From positions 4,967,001-5,031,000 of the forward strand of contig NZ_JAUSVK010000001.1 of NCBI RefSeq assembly GCF_030814655.1: a DNA stretch of 64,000 nt. Direction: 5' to 3'. The position numbers and the translations under genes were made by a program. The stretch is from Labrys monachus (GTDB taxonomy: Bacteria; Pseudomonadota; Alphaproteobacteria; Rhizobiales; Labraceae). Position 1 is the first letter of the stretch. The number at the start of each line of letters is the position of its first letter. The notes below the pieces were generated by a model, which saw nothing but the letters and a program-made list of their open reading frames with translations, was not told the origin of the DNA and ran no database searches. Below are positions 19,112 to 28,751 of the stretch, piece by piece.

Positions 19112-20341
19112 CTAAACTTCCTTAAACAAACGCAATTTACACATATTCTCATAGAGCAAGCCTCCAAGGCGCTCACATCCGTTGGCTTTCACAAGTTCGA
19201 TGGCGGCTTTCGACATAGAGTCCCGCTTGACGCGATCTGATGCGATGCTCTCGATAGTATCCGCTATTGCAGACGCAGAGCGCTCCTCCACCACTCTCCC
19301 CTCGACCCCATCGGAAATCGGGGCGCCGGCTGCATGGGTCACCACGCAAGGCACCCCATGAGCCAACGCCTCTAGCACAACACTGGCCGAGCCCTCCGCG
19401 AGAGAGGGCAGACAAAAGATGTCGGCGGAAGAAAATTCCTCAGCCATCCCCCGCTCGGAGAGATGGCCAAGAAATATCACGTCTCTGCACTCCTCCATGG
19501 CCATGATATGGGGCTCTATTCGACCCGCCACCCGTATTTCATATTTCGGATTTCGCGCCTTCAGAAGGCTGGCCGCCTGCGCTAAATATGGAAGTCCTTT
19601 GCGGATCGGATCCGAACCGGCAAAAAACACTCTCATGGGCTCCGGGAAATTTTCGCCGGGCGCGGTACGTCCAAGACCATATGGCAGTACAATTGCTTTT
19701 CTTTGGTCAAATTGGGGTATACACTTCAGATCTTCCAAAACTCTCTGCGAAGGGCAGATGATTAAGTCGGAAATCGATACGATTTTTTTTACATATTTAT
19801 TGTAGGAAGACTTATCTTTTGGATTAATTGCCATTCCCCAAGCTGGCCATCGGGCCGCCTCGGACATGACGATGTCATATTGAAGAGGTGTAATTATAAA
19901 GTCCGTTGCTATCAGTGCTTTTTGAGATTTCGCCCATTTCAAAAAGCCATATCCGCCATTCCCTGCGGAGTTCAATATGATATTTGCTTCACCCAGGCCA
20001 TGAATTCTACCCTTAAGGCCGAGAATATAATCTTCGATGCGGTACTTTCTCTCCGTATGAATACCGAATTTCGATAAGAGAAAACCCGCGATGTTCGGGA
20101 GCCATGTGCTCCGAAGATAGCTACTTAACGGAGATTGCAGGGTCCGCCTTTGAATAGCCGGGCGACGCCCCTTCATCCGATAGAGCAAGGCGCGGATCGG
20201 ACTTTCCGGCACGAAAGCCAGGTCGGTAAGCAGACCCGCCAGGGCGCCTCGTCTATGGAGCATCTCGGCAAGCTCATATCCCCGTCTCGCACCCATCTGC
20301 ACGACGAGGACGCGGGGCAGCAAGTTCGGCCTGGGATGCAT
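19112..20341 (-). CDS. Family 4 glycosyltransferase
   Basis: About 409 residues; ATG 20341 is chosen because AGAGGAG lies just upstream. C-terminal GT-B signatures are VLPYGLGRTAPG, VFFAGSDPIRKGLPYLAQA and SLAEGSASVVLEALAHGVPC (E-x7-E motif). The N-terminal half (residues 130-200) is divergent and AT-richer, as expected for an acceptor-binding domain. It lies between the polymerase and a methyltransferase gene. Confidence 0.82.
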   Translation of the reverse strand: MHPRPNLLPRVLVVQMGARRGYELAEMLHRRGALAGLLTDLAFVPESPIRALLYRMKGRRPAIQRRTLQSPLSSYLRSTWLPNIAGFLLSKFGIHTERKYRIEDYILGLKGRIHGLGEANIILNSAGNGGYGFLKWAKSQKALIATDFIITPLQYDIVMSEAARWPAWGMAINPKDKSSYNKYVKKIVSISDLIICPSQRVLEDLKCIPQFDQRKAIVLPYGLGRTAPGENFPEPMRVFFAGSDPIRKGLPYLAQAASLLKARNPKYEIRVAGRIEPHIMAMEECRDVIFLGHLSERGMAEEFSSADIFCLPSLAEGSASVVLEALAHGVPCVVTHAAGAPISDGVEGRVVEERSASAIADTIESIASDRVKRDSMSKAAIELVKANGCERLGGLLYENMCKLRLFKEV

Positions 20342-20494
20342 GATCTCCTCTTGAGACACGATTTTCGACACAGCTGTATACGTCCCAGCAAGTTTTTCAG
20401 GGCGCCGGCGGGATTTGGAGCGACTTGCCGCGGCAACGGAAAACTGCGTGTCGAACTCGACATCGGTCCCCGCCCGCCCCATTACACGTCATTG

Positions 20495-21220
20495 CTATGA
20501 GGGCTCACGGAGGCGCGACTGTGCGATCAGCAAGGCATGGCTGGCGCCTTTCATCGGTCCCGCATCCTTTGCGTGGTTCGGAGCGGTTGCGATGACGCCG
20601 ACCTCTTTCCATGTGGCGCGCAATTGCTCGACGTTCTGAAAGATGGAGTAGGAGTAGGCGATACCGTCACCCTCGCTGTAGGTGTAGCCTTTTCCTCTCG
20701 TTTTAAGCCAGTCCGCGAGTGGCCATAGTCGCGCGCGCCACAGCATCCATTTGATGGTGCGAAGCCAGGATGGTCCCTGTCCCATGAAGTTGCAGTCCGA
20801 TATGGCAACCATCTTCGCTGCCACCCGGATCATCTCGGCCACCACGACCTGCGGCCTCGGCACATGATGCAGCACTCCGAATTCGCATACGAGATCGAAG
20901 CTGCCATCTTCAAAAGGAAGAGCGCCGCCGTCGCCGAAGATGAGGTCCTCCTCCGGAATACCTTGCAGGTGCCCCTGGCGTCTCAAGCCCGCGACCGGTT
21001 CTATGCCCTTGATCAGGAGATCCGGAAAACGGGCCTTTAGGAATCGCATGGCACGCCCGGTCCCCGCCCCCACATCCAGAACGCTGCGGATTCCAGCCAT
21101 CTCGATGAAAGCGGACAGCAGGTGCAGCGCCACGAGGTGCTCGCGCTCCATGTGGGCCGCATCATAGCTTGCAGCGGTCGCCTCGTAATAGGCCCGCTGG
21201 CGGGCAACGGCGTCGGTCAT
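20495..21220 (-). CDS. Class I SAM-dependent methyltransferase
   Basis: 241 residues with motif I SVLDVGAGTGRAMRFL near residue 45, IKGIEPVAGL, and LVCEFGVLHHVPRPQVV near residue 110, the UbiE/methyltransf_11 pattern. ATG 21220 overlaps the stop of the upstream gene (ATGA) and has GAGGGAG upstream. The long C-terminal part after residue 140 (PSWLRTIKWMLWRARLWPLA) is typical of methyltransferases in polysaccharide loci. It probably methylates a sugar or a lipid-linked intermediate. Confidence 0.82.
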   Translation of the reverse strand: MTDAVARQRAYYEATAASYDAAHMEREHLVALHLLSAFIEMAGIRSVLDVGAGTGRAMRFLKARFPDLLIKGIEPVAGLRRQGHLQGIPEEDLIFGDGGALPFEDGSFDLVCEFGVLHHVPRPQVVVAEMIRVAAKMVAISDCNFMGQGPSWLRTIKWMLWRARLWPLADWLKTRGKGYTYSEGDGIAYSYSIFQNVEQLRATWKEVGVIATAPNHAKDAGPMKGASHALLIAQSRLREPS

Positions 21221-22395
21221 GTCTGCTCCCTCAAGGCAAGGTGTGATGCCGCCATATCCATCCGGGATGACCCAATGCTGGTGATATTTTCGAGCAGTTC
21301 GTGCAGACGCGCGGCGCGATGAGGCCATGTGTGGCCGGATGCATAGGCAACCTGCTCCCGCGCGCTGGAGGAGCCCTCGCGAAGCAATATCTGCAGCGCC
21401 TGCGCCGCTTCGTCGGGCGTCCGCACGATCCCGATACGATCCGGATAGAGCCGCACCTCCGGGACATCCGTGCTGAGGAAGGGACGGCCGCTGGCCAGCG
21501 CATCCATGATCTTGGTCGGGCAGGCGGCGATGTTGAAGGGATGAAGTGGATCGTAAGGCATCCAGTTCACCGCATAGCGCCAATAATGCTCACGCACCTG
21601 CGATTGAGGGACCTCGCCTTCATAGACGACATTCGGCAGCGCCAATGCACGCCGACGGGCTGTTTCCCACTGCGTCGCCCCGCCGTTCTGCCCCAAACTC
21701 CCGACGATATGAAACCTCGTTGCCGAAAGACGTTCCGCGACGGCCGCAACGAAGGCCCAATCCACACGGTCGCCGAGATTGCCGACGTAACCGACCGCGT
21801 CGGGCAAAGGCGGGGTCTCCGGCGCCGGATTGAGGAAGTCCTCGACGACGCCGAGGGGAAAATGCGCGATATGAGCGGCTCGATCGGGTCTCCGCGCCTG
21901 CAGCGTCGCGACCTGGTGGGCCGAGAGGCACAGAGTGAGGTCCGCACGGGCCAGGAACTCATCTTCGAGTGCGGTAATACGAGTGGCGCGTGGGGGATCG
22001 TAGAGGACGTAGTCGTCCAGATTGTAATAGACGACCGCGCTTTCTCGGATATGACGAACCCACGGGGCGAGATAAGGATAGGGGCAGACGATGACCGGCT
22101 CAGCGCCGGTAATCCGGCGCAGCCTGACTCTCTCCCGGTCGATGATCCGCCGCATCAGCGGTCGGAAGACAGGTTCCAACGAGCCGGCATAGCCTTGCGG
22201 CATACAGACGGAGACGCGGTGCACATCGCTCCTCGTTTCCGGCCATTGCGGCTTGATGCGGCGATAATTCGCCCAGTCATAAAACCGCACAGCCGTTACC
22301 GGCCCGCTGGCGGCGAGGCTTTGCGCGAGAGCGTACACCCATGGCGTGCTGGCAGCGAGGACGAGGAAGCCTCGATGTGACGACACTTTAGTCAT
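21217..22395 (-). CDS. Glycosyltransferase, GT1/GT4-like (TuaH type)
   Basis: The 392-residue protein begins GFLVLAASTPWVYALAQSLA, has VVYYNLDDYVLY near residue 124, DAVGYVGNLGDRVDWAFV near residue 207 and a C-terminal donor site ACPTKIMDALASGRPFLSTD. This is the layout of TuaH-like transferases of cell-surface polymers. It overlaps its neighbours on both sides by four bases, so it is co-translated in the transferase operon. Sugar and linkage unknown. Confidence 0.78.
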   Translation of the reverse strand: MTKVSSHRGFLVLAASTPWVYALAQSLAASGPVTAVRFYDWANYRRIKPQWPETRSDVHRVSVCMPQGYAGSLEPVFRPLMRRIIDRERVRLRRITGAEPVIVCPYPYLAPWVRHIRESAVVYYNLDDYVLYDPPRATRITALEDEFLARADLTLCLSAHQVATLQARRPDRAAHIAHFPLGVVEDFLNPAPETPPLPDAVGYVGNLGDRVDWAFVAAVAERLSATRFHIVGSLGQNGGATQWETARRRALALPNVVYEGEVPQSQVREHYWRYAVNWMPYDPLHPFNIAACPTKIMDALASGRPFLSTDVPEVRLYPDRIGIVRTPDEAAQALQILLREGSSSAREQVAYASGHTWPHRAARLHELLENITSIGSSRMDMAASHLALREQT

Positions 22396-23612
22396 CGCCC
22401 CCTAAAATCCCGGAGCAGGTAGCCAAGGCGCGGCGACTTTCCGATCATCACGCGAATTCCTTTCCTGAGCCGAGCAGGGATGAACTGATAGAGTCGCACG
22501 GGGCGCCGATAAGGTGGCGGCGTATGCCCTGCCAGAGGCCGTATGGCAGGTTGGCGCGTCGACAATCCGTCGAGGATCGCAGCATAGCGGCCCCACATCG
22601 CTTCCTCACTGAAGTCTCGACGAACACGAGTCGCAATACCCCGGAAGCGGGTCGAATGCACGTCCACGGCGGTCCGAACAGACGCTGCCAAGGCGTCATA
22701 GTCTCCCAGCGGAACAAAGAGCCCTTCATCGGCGCCGACGATCTCCTTCGTGCCGGTCTCGATGTCCCACGCAACAGGAATGCAACCCATCCCCACACAT
22801 TCCACTGTGGCCATGCCGAACGGCTCCACCCGGCTCAGCATGAGCATGACTTTTGAGCGGCTGGCCGCTTCGAATATCGCCCGGCGCGGCTGGCGGCCAT
22901 AGACGGCGATTTGGCCGGCACCCGGGAGGGCGGCGATACGGGCCCGGAACGCCTCGCCCATGTCCCCGAACCAGTGAAGTCTGCCGGCATATCGGTGCTC
23001 GGCCAGCCCCTTCCACAATTCAAGCACGTCATAGGCCCCCTTGGCTGCGGCATCTCCTCCCAGAAAAATGAGGTCGTCCGCGCGTTTGGATGCCAGGACG
23101 ACATCGATCGCCAAGGGCAACACCGTGCCGTTCCATACGACGCTCAGCTTGGCCGGACTGCGAATGCGCTCGCGAAACCGGGCAGCGACAGCGTCCGAGA
23201 CGGCAAGGATCGCATCAATCTCGCCCTCACGCTGGAGCGCCTTGCTGAAATAGCGCTCGGCCGTATCATGTACCGCATAGATTATACGCGTATCGGAAGG
23301 GATGAAGGGAATGGCCGCGTCCGCTTCGTCGCACGCGTTGAAAACCAGCACATCCTGCGGATTCTGCCTGAGCCAGTCGACGAGGCGAACCGGAATATCC
23401 CTGTAGGGCGGCAGAGACTGAAGGCTTGCGAGCCGAAAACCGCCGAACTCGTCGGCATGGCCGGTCGGAGGCGTTGCCAGCAGCAGGGTCACATCGTGTC
23501 CCGCCGCGGCGGCTTGGCGGCAACAGGCCTGGGCGACAGGAACAACCCCCCCTCCTCTGTCGTCGGGACAGAGCCAGGTTATTCTAAGCGCGCGGGCAGG
23601 ACTTGGTGTCAA
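22392..23612 (-). CDS. Family 4 glycosyltransferase
   Basis: 406 residues: N-terminal RITWLCPDDRGGGVVPVAQA, central DAILAVSDAVAARFRERI and VVWNGTVLP, C-terminal LIFLGGDAAAKGAYDVLELW and SRVEPFGMATVECVGMGCIP (E-x7-E donor motif). A basic C-terminal tail (PARLRKGIRVMIGKSPRLGY) may dock to the membrane. It overlaps the FkbM gene upstream and the TuaH-like gene downstream by four bases each. Confidence 0.83.
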   Translation of the reverse strand: MTPSPARALRITWLCPDDRGGGVVPVAQACCRQAAAAGHDVTLLLATPPTGHADEFGGFRLASLQSLPPYRDIPVRLVDWLRQNPQDVLVFNACDEADAAIPFIPSDTRIIYAVHDTAERYFSKALQREGEIDAILAVSDAVAARFRERIRSPAKLSVVWNGTVLPLAIDVVLASKRADDLIFLGGDAAAKGAYDVLELWKGLAEHRYAGRLHWFGDMGEAFRARIAALPGAGQIAVYGRQPRRAIFEAASRSKVMLMLSRVEPFGMATVECVGMGCIPVAWDIETGTKEIVGADEGLFVPLGDYDALAASVRTAVDVHSTRFRGIATRVRRDFSEEAMWGRYAAILDGLSTRQPAIRPLAGHTPPPYRRPVRLYQFIPARLRKGIRVMIGKSPRLGYLLRDFRGR

Positions 23613-24457
23613 CGGATATCGACCCCTACCCAGTTGTCGAGCACGACGTCACGGGCATCAGCAGGATCGACCGGCACGAGAGAGCCATTGTCGGCCACAC
23701 GGTTCAGCGCATATCCTCGTTCCGTCAGGAAATGCGCGGCATCGCCGGCACCGGCCCCGGCCCCTGTCGCAAGCTGCGGGCACACTTCAAAATAGATGAT
23801 GCGAGGCCTGGACGCGGAAAACAGGTGCGCCGCGCCCCTGAAGACTGCGTCTTCATAGCCTTCGACATCCACCTTCAAAAGGGCAATCCGCTCAAGGCCC
23901 GCGGTTGAAGCGAATGTATCGAGCGTCGTGCAACTGACCGTAACGGCGGATGGCGTGACCGCTTCTCCATCCAGTTGGATCGATGAGTTTGCGCGGGCGC
24001 TCTCGCGCGCAACAAAGGATACGCTGCCATTGCGATCGGCGACGGCCATCCGGTATGCCCGTATATTGGCCGCCCGGTTGCGGGCAATATTGGCCTCCAA
24101 AGCCTGGAATGTCGTGGGGCCCGGCTCGAATGCGTGAATCACCCGCTCGGGAAATCTCTTGCTCATCAGCAGGCTGAAGATACCGAGATTGGCGCCGACA
24201 TCGACAATCGCTCCCTGCCCGAAGGCGTAGGTTTGAATGAAGCGGTTTTCCGCATCGGACACACCCTGCACGACGGAATGATATTCCGAGAAACCGTTGA
24301 AGCTACCCAGCTCGATCTGCCCAATCCGGCGTACCGGTCCACCGCGACGCAGGGCGCGCTGGAGCGACCAGCCGACATATTCGATGCCAAGGCTCGGCTT
24401 TCGGACCGCCGCCGTTAGATTCCGGCCAAGACGCTTCATATATTTGTCATCCGACAT
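23609..24457 (-). CDS. FkbM family methyltransferase
   Basis: 282 residues with AIVDVGANLGIFSLLM near residue 79, RVIHAFEPGPTTFQALEANI, and IALLKVDVEGYEDAVFRGA near residue 190, the three FkbM signatures. Expected role: SAM-dependent O-methylation of a sugar in the repeat or at the chain end. GC-rich, unlike the FkbM genes at 7591 and 31552, so the three are not recent duplicates. Coupled to the downstream transferase by a four-base overlap. Confidence 0.88.
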   Translation of the reverse strand: MSDDKYMKRLGRNLTAAVRKPSLGIEYVGWSLQRALRRGGPVRRIGQIELGSFNGFSEYHSVVQGVSDAENRFIQTYAFGQGAIVDVGANLGIFSLLMSKRFPERVIHAFEPGPTTFQALEANIARNRAANIRAYRMAVADRNGSVSFVARESARANSSIQLDGEAVTPSAVTVSCTTLDTFASTAGLERIALLKVDVEGYEDAVFRGAAHLFSASRPRIIYFEVCPQLATGAGAGAGDAAHFLTERGYALNRVADNGSLVPVDPADARDVVLDNWVGVDIR

Positions 24458-24473
24458 ATCCAGGCGTGCAGCT

Positions 24474-25634
24474 TCAACGGCTCAAACCGTCGGCGAGCGG
24501 AACTGCAACAGATGAGGAAGTGCGCTCCAGGCCGAGTGCAGCGAGCCATTGGCGATGGGCTATCTCGTCGTGAAATTCTTCGACGTAGCGCGCCCGAATG
24601 CGGTGCGGGTCGGCTCCGTGCGCCTCGATCAGATCGATGGCACGGTCGAGGCCGTCGGCAATCGCTTCCGGTTCGTCCGGCGGCACCATCGCTCCGATTT
24701 CCGGCCGCCCCCCATAGATATCCGGAATGCCGCCGACCGGCGATGTCACCACAAACCGCCCGGCCTGCAGCAATTCGATCAGGGAGAAACACGGGCCCCC
24801 CTCGAACCGCGAGGTGTAGATGAAGAGGTGGTTCCTGCTGACGATATCGAGGAGATCCCGGCGCAGTTCGTAGCGGCCATGCAGGACGACCTGCTCCGTG
24901 AGGCCGAGTTCCTCGACAAGCGCCTGGAGCCGCTCGCTGTCCGGCCCGCCGCCATGCATATTGAGGATGACGTCGCCCCGGCGCGCGGTCAGCCGCTTGA
25001 ACGCCTGGAGGATGGTATCGAGGTTCTTCTGCTCGATCGCGATGCGCCCCATATAGCCGATATGGTAGGGCGGCCCAGGTGGCAGGGGAACGGGCGCGTC
25101 GAAGAGCTCCACATTGTGATAGCGCACCACGGAGACCGGCCTTTCATAGCCGTAGACCTCCCTGAACTGCCCCTTGGTGCATTCGGCGACCGAGATGGGC
25201 ACATCGGTCTCGCGGACGGCCTTGCAAAACCGTTCGCCCAGGGCGCCCGGCGGCGGCGGCAGGAATTCCGGCGCGAACATCCAGCTCGCCGCCAGCTTGG
25301 CGCCCCGCCGGTGCACGGCCCGGACGAGCGCCAGATAGATCTCCGGCATCGGCTGGCGAACGCAATAGACCCAGTCTCCCGGACGCAGCCGCCGCGCCAG
25401 ATGACGGATGAGGAGGCGCTGCCTCACCTGCCACCGGTCCCCCGGGACATAAGGCTGCCGGTAGACGGGCACGCCGAGTTGCTCGACGGCATCGAGAAAA
25501 GGCGCCGGCCCATTGAGCGAGACTTCGATCCGAACGGGCCAGCCATCGGCCGCCAGCCGGCGGGCAAGCGCATCGAGATAGGTTTCGATACCGCCGAAGC
25601 CCGACAGGACGTCAGCGAAGAGATGAATAGCCAC
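24474..25634 (-). CDS. Family 4 glycosyltransferase
   Basis: 386 residues: FADVLSGFGGIETYLDALAR at the N-terminus, IGYMGRIAIEQKNLDTILQA near residue 195, VILNMHGGGPDSERLQALVE and the donor motif FEGGPCFSLIELLQAGRFVV near residue 277, where the first acidic residue pairs with E287. It lies 16 bases upstream of the FkbM gene on the same strand. Confidence 0.83.
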   Translation of the reverse strand: MAIHLFADVLSGFGGIETYLDALARRLAADGWPVRIEVSLNGPAPFLDAVEQLGVPVYRQPYVPGDRWQVRQRLLIRHLARRLRPGDWVYCVRQPMPEIYLALVRAVHRRGAKLAASWMFAPEFLPPPPGALGERFCKAVRETDVPISVAECTKGQFREVYGYERPVSVVRYHNVELFDAPVPLPPGPPYHIGYMGRIAIEQKNLDTILQAFKRLTARRGDVILNMHGGGPDSERLQALVEELGLTEQVVLHGRYELRRDLLDIVSRNHLFIYTSRFEGGPCFSLIELLQAGRFVVTSPVGGIPDIYGGRPEIGAMVPPDEPEAIADGLDRAIDLIEAHGADPHRIRARYVEEFHDEIAHRQWLAALGLERTSSSVAVPLADGLSR

Positions 25635-25676
25635 GAATCATCCTATACACTCATGCATAAGTGCTAGAATTAACAT

Positions 25677-26741
25677 TTACAGCACATTTTTTGATTTTAT
25701 ATTGCTATACACTGACATGAGATCCGCAGCTACCCGATTCAGTTTCATTCTCAGGAGTATACGTATAACGCCTACACGAAGTCGAAACATCACGTCGCGT
25801 CGATGCTGTAATGCACCGGAGAACGCCGACAACGCTAATTCTCGATCTTCAAATTCCAGTGCCTTCTTAGCGAGGCCTAGGTAGAAGGTTGCCATCGAAC
25901 GCCGCACGTTGCTTCCAAACGGTGGATTTAGCTTGGATAGCGTACCATCAATAACACTGAGAGTGTGAAGGCCCTCCGTTACGCCTCGACGCTCCCTATA
26001 CAAATTCTGTATCCGCGACGCAGCATCCAGCCCCATACTGTGCAAGCATCCTGGGATATAAATGCAATTTGGCCCAAGAGCAGTAAATCGGATATTAAAT
26101 TCGACGTCCTGCCAACGGGCTAACGTCTCATTCCATGGGCCAGCAGCGGCGTGCGCCGCGCGCCTATATAAGCCGGACCATACATTTCCAGTCGTAGAAA
26201 ATATATCAACCTCTGCAATAAATCTACCGTCTCTCAGTTTTTCCTCGACGTCAATATGGCAAAACTTTGCGTCTTCTACGTTTCCGACAAACGTCGAATG
26301 CTCCGACCAAACAAAATCAACATGCGGTTTCTGTAAAAGTGCTTTCGTATGAATTTCTATCTTTTGCGGATGAAGCACATCGTCAGAGTCAATATATTGA
26401 ATAAACTCCCCTCTGGATCGAACCAGCCCGAAATTTCGGGCCGATGGAGCGCCTCCATTGTCACGCCTAAAAAATTCGCAGGTAAGCCCGACCTCAACAT
26501 TGGATGACATCCATTCCTCGACTATCGAAGGTGTCGCGTCACCCGAGCCGTCATCGACCACTACAATCTGTATTGGCCGATATGTTTGCGCCTTGATAGA
26601 ATCCAGGGCCCTTCCTAAAAGACTTCCGCGATTATGTGTCGGCAGCACTACGCTAACGAGATGCTTCTCTCCTTCGCCGCTCATCCATTGCCCGACAGAA
26701 TTCTCTGGCCAGCACATGCGTATGGTATCGGCATGTCTCAT
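25677..26741 (-). CDS. Family 2 glycosyltransferase
   Basis: 354 residues with the GT-A start VSVVLPTHNRGSLLGRALDS near residue 29, IQIVVVDDGSGDATPSIVEE, DNGGAPSARNFGL and the DxD-type motif QYIDSDDVLHP near residue 117. ATG 26741 is given; ATG 26684 (MSGEGEKHLVSV) would also yield a full domain. Lower GC than the neighbouring transferases suggests a separate origin. An IS5 relic lies upstream. Confidence 0.83.
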   Translation of the reverse strand: MRHADTIRMCWPENSVGQWMSGEGEKHLVSVVLPTHNRGSLLGRALDSIKAQTYRPIQIVVVDDGSGDATPSIVEEWMSSNVEVGLTCEFFRRDNGGAPSARNFGLVRSRGEFIQYIDSDDVLHPQKIEIHTKALLQKPHVDFVWSEHSTFVGNVEDAKFCHIDVEEKLRDGRFIAEVDIFSTTGNVWSGLYRRAAHAAAGPWNETLARWQDVEFNIRFTALGPNCIYIPGCLHSMGLDAASRIQNLYRERRGVTEGLHTLSVIDGTLSKLNPPFGSNVRRSMATFYLGLAKKALEFEDRELALSAFSGALQHRRDVMFRLRVGVIRILLRMKLNRVAADLMSVYSNIKSKNVL

Positions 26742-26859
26742 GATTATTCCATAATAGCTTCTGTACAGAAAGGCTAAAGCTTAAGCGGCTGCGCCGGCAG
26801 GGCCACTTAGCGGACGCGACCGAAGGACTTCCCGTCGGTTTCGGCCGCTCAACGATAAT

Positions 26860-27405
26860 TCTATATGCGGCGACACAGCGGTTCGTGGCTGACGAGCAAC
26901 CGGATGCTGGTCATGCAGGCAGACGAGACAACGAGTCACCGCCCAGTCCCCACGGCGGATGTGATTGGCAGCCCATCAGCAAAAACCAGTGAAAACGGAC
27001 GACCCTGCGACTATGAGGCGGGCAAGAAAATCAAGGGTCGCAATTGTCATATCCTGACCAACGCCCGTCGGTCTCTGGCGGCGGCGTCCGCCCGCCAGTA
27101 TTCAAGGCCGCGCTGGAGCTGTGCGAGTGCTGGCCAGAATTCGCTCGCACCAGCCATGCTACGTCATATGTCCGCCGACGGCGGCTACGCTGGTGACAAA
27201 AGCTACTGGACGATCGAATCATCAAGCGATCCGACACAGCACAAGGTTTCGAGCTTGTGCCAAGGCGCAGGGTCGTCGAGAGGATCTTTACTTAGCGCAA
27301 TGGAACCCGCAGACTCACCAAGACTTCGAAAGACCGCCACCAATGAACAGTGTGGCTCCTGGCAGCATCGGCCCAACTGACAACCCGAAGGATTGCAATG
27401 CTTGA
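26860..27405 (+). pseudogene. IS5-family transposase remnant
   Basis: Readable pieces of a DDE transposase: PTADVIGSPSAKTSENG (first aspartate replaced), DYEAGKKIKGRNCHILT, SADGGYAGDKSYW, then in another frame GFELVPRRRVVERIFT and later TVWLLAASAQLTTRRIAML with stops between. It differs from the IS5 copies at 3.1 and 8.3 kb. Dead, and its ends are unclear. Confidence 0.72.
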
Positions 27406-27526
27406 GAAAACGCAGGTCATTCTCGATGCCTGACTCATATTTACGGGTGTAGGTATACTTGTCAGGTCGCCTCGCCTCACCGTCCTTGAGCTCCATCAAG
27501 TAAAACTCGCTCCAACCAACATGCAC
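27406..27526 (-). pseudogene. Possible 5' fragment of a gene cut by the IS5 relic
   Basis: From ATG 27526 about 40 codons read as protein-like sequence (VGWSEFYLMELKDGEARRPD, then RKYESGIENDLRFLKH) before running into the antisense of the IS relic. No family is recognised. It could be the start of a locus gene destroyed by the insertion. Low confidence. Confidence 0.3.
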
Positions 27527-27620
27527 ACATTTTCATATGGAGCCTACCGCGCGTCCATTTAACTGGAGGCGCACAATCCAGACAAAGAGCCTACCGGACG
27601 GCGCCTCTCCTTTGGTCCCC

Positions 27621-28751
27621 TTACGTCAGTCCCAAAACGGACCGCAATCTCTCGCTTGCGTGCCTTTGAGTGAAATGGGCCAAAACATATTTGCGGGCAG
27701 CGTCGCCGATTGCGCGAGCTCTTATGGGGTCTGCCAGTAGACCGACCACCCGATCCGTCATTGCTTCTATATCCCCCTCACCGACAAGGAAACCAGTCTG
27801 GCCATCGGCAATAAGCTCGGCGAAAGCACCATGCTTCGTCACCACGACAGGCAAGCCCGCGCCCATGGCTTCAACCACCGATAAGCCAAAAGATTCAATA
27901 CCCTGTCCAGGCAATGTTATGCAATGTTGCACTAAAGCAGACGCTCTGCCTAATCTCTCCAACACAAACTCATGAGGACGACTTCCGAAAAAAATAACGG
28001 AACCGCCGATGCCCAAATCCGCGACGAGTTTCTCCAGTTGCGAACGGCAAGGGCCGTCACCAACAATTTCTAGCCGAGCATTTGGGTATTTGAGAAGTAT
28101 CCTGCTGAAACTTCGGATCGAAAGATCCACTCCCTTTTGTAAAATCAATCTACTCACGCAGAGAATCAAAGGCTCGGCCGGGCATGGTGGCTGCATCTCC
28201 CGACATAGGTTGACCCCAAGGGGGCTATAGATCACTTGGCTCGGTGCAGCTCCAAGATCTATTATCTTCCTGCGGAGAAACTGTGACCCGGCTATAATAG
28301 TCGCATTTGTCCGAAACAGTCGTCGATATGCCCTGCGCCAGGACCAATCCTCTGCCAGGATATTAACATCATAACCGTGAGCATGGACGAACAGGCGAAC
28401 ATCAGCCTCCCGGCACGCCCGGATGTACTGGACTCCCGTATTGAGGAATTCCGCCAACAGAACCTCGACACGATTGCTACGCAGGAAATCCACAACTCGA
28501 CAATGGTCATCGAAGAACAATGACCTATCGATATAGCGGCTCCACCGCTGCCGCGCCGCATTAGTGACACGATCGAACAAAGTTCTAGGCGGCGACCAGG
28601 AGGAAATGCCAGAAAGAACAGGACAGTCGAACAGTTCCTCCCCTCCCTCTCGGCAGATCAGCACAGTTCGGCCGGGCGCAATTAGCCGTACATGATCGCG
28701 GATAAAAGTCTCCGAAGGCGCGTTAAATGATGGAGCGGCTATAGCGAACAT
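27621..28751 (-). CDS. Family 4 glycosyltransferase
   Basis: 376 residues: FNAPSETFIRDHVRLI at the N-terminus (the SETFI pattern of colanic-type transferases), LFVHAHGYDVN near residue 130, VIYSPLGVNL, LILCVSRLILQKGVDLSIRS near residue 196, ARLEIVGDGPCRSQLEKL and the donor motif GIESFGLSVVEAMGAGLPVV near residue 285. It overlaps the upstream methyltransferase gene by 13 bases, so expression depends on that transcript. Confidence 0.85.
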   Translation of the reverse strand: MFAIAAPSFNAPSETFIRDHVRLIAPGRTVLICREGGEELFDCPVLSGISSWSPPRTLFDRVTNAARQRWSRYIDRSLFFDDHCRVVDFLRSNRVEVLLAEFLNTGVQYIRACREADVRLFVHAHGYDVNILAEDWSWRRAYRRLFRTNATIIAGSQFLRRKIIDLGAAPSQVIYSPLGVNLCREMQPPCPAEPLILCVSRLILQKGVDLSIRSFSRILLKYPNARLEIVGDGPCRSQLEKLVADLGIGGSVIFFGSRPHEFVLERLGRASALVQHCITLPGQGIESFGLSVVEAMGAGLPVVVTKHGAFAELIADGQTGFLVGEGDIEAMTDRVVGLLADPIRARAIGDAARKYVLAHFTQRHASERLRSVLGLT

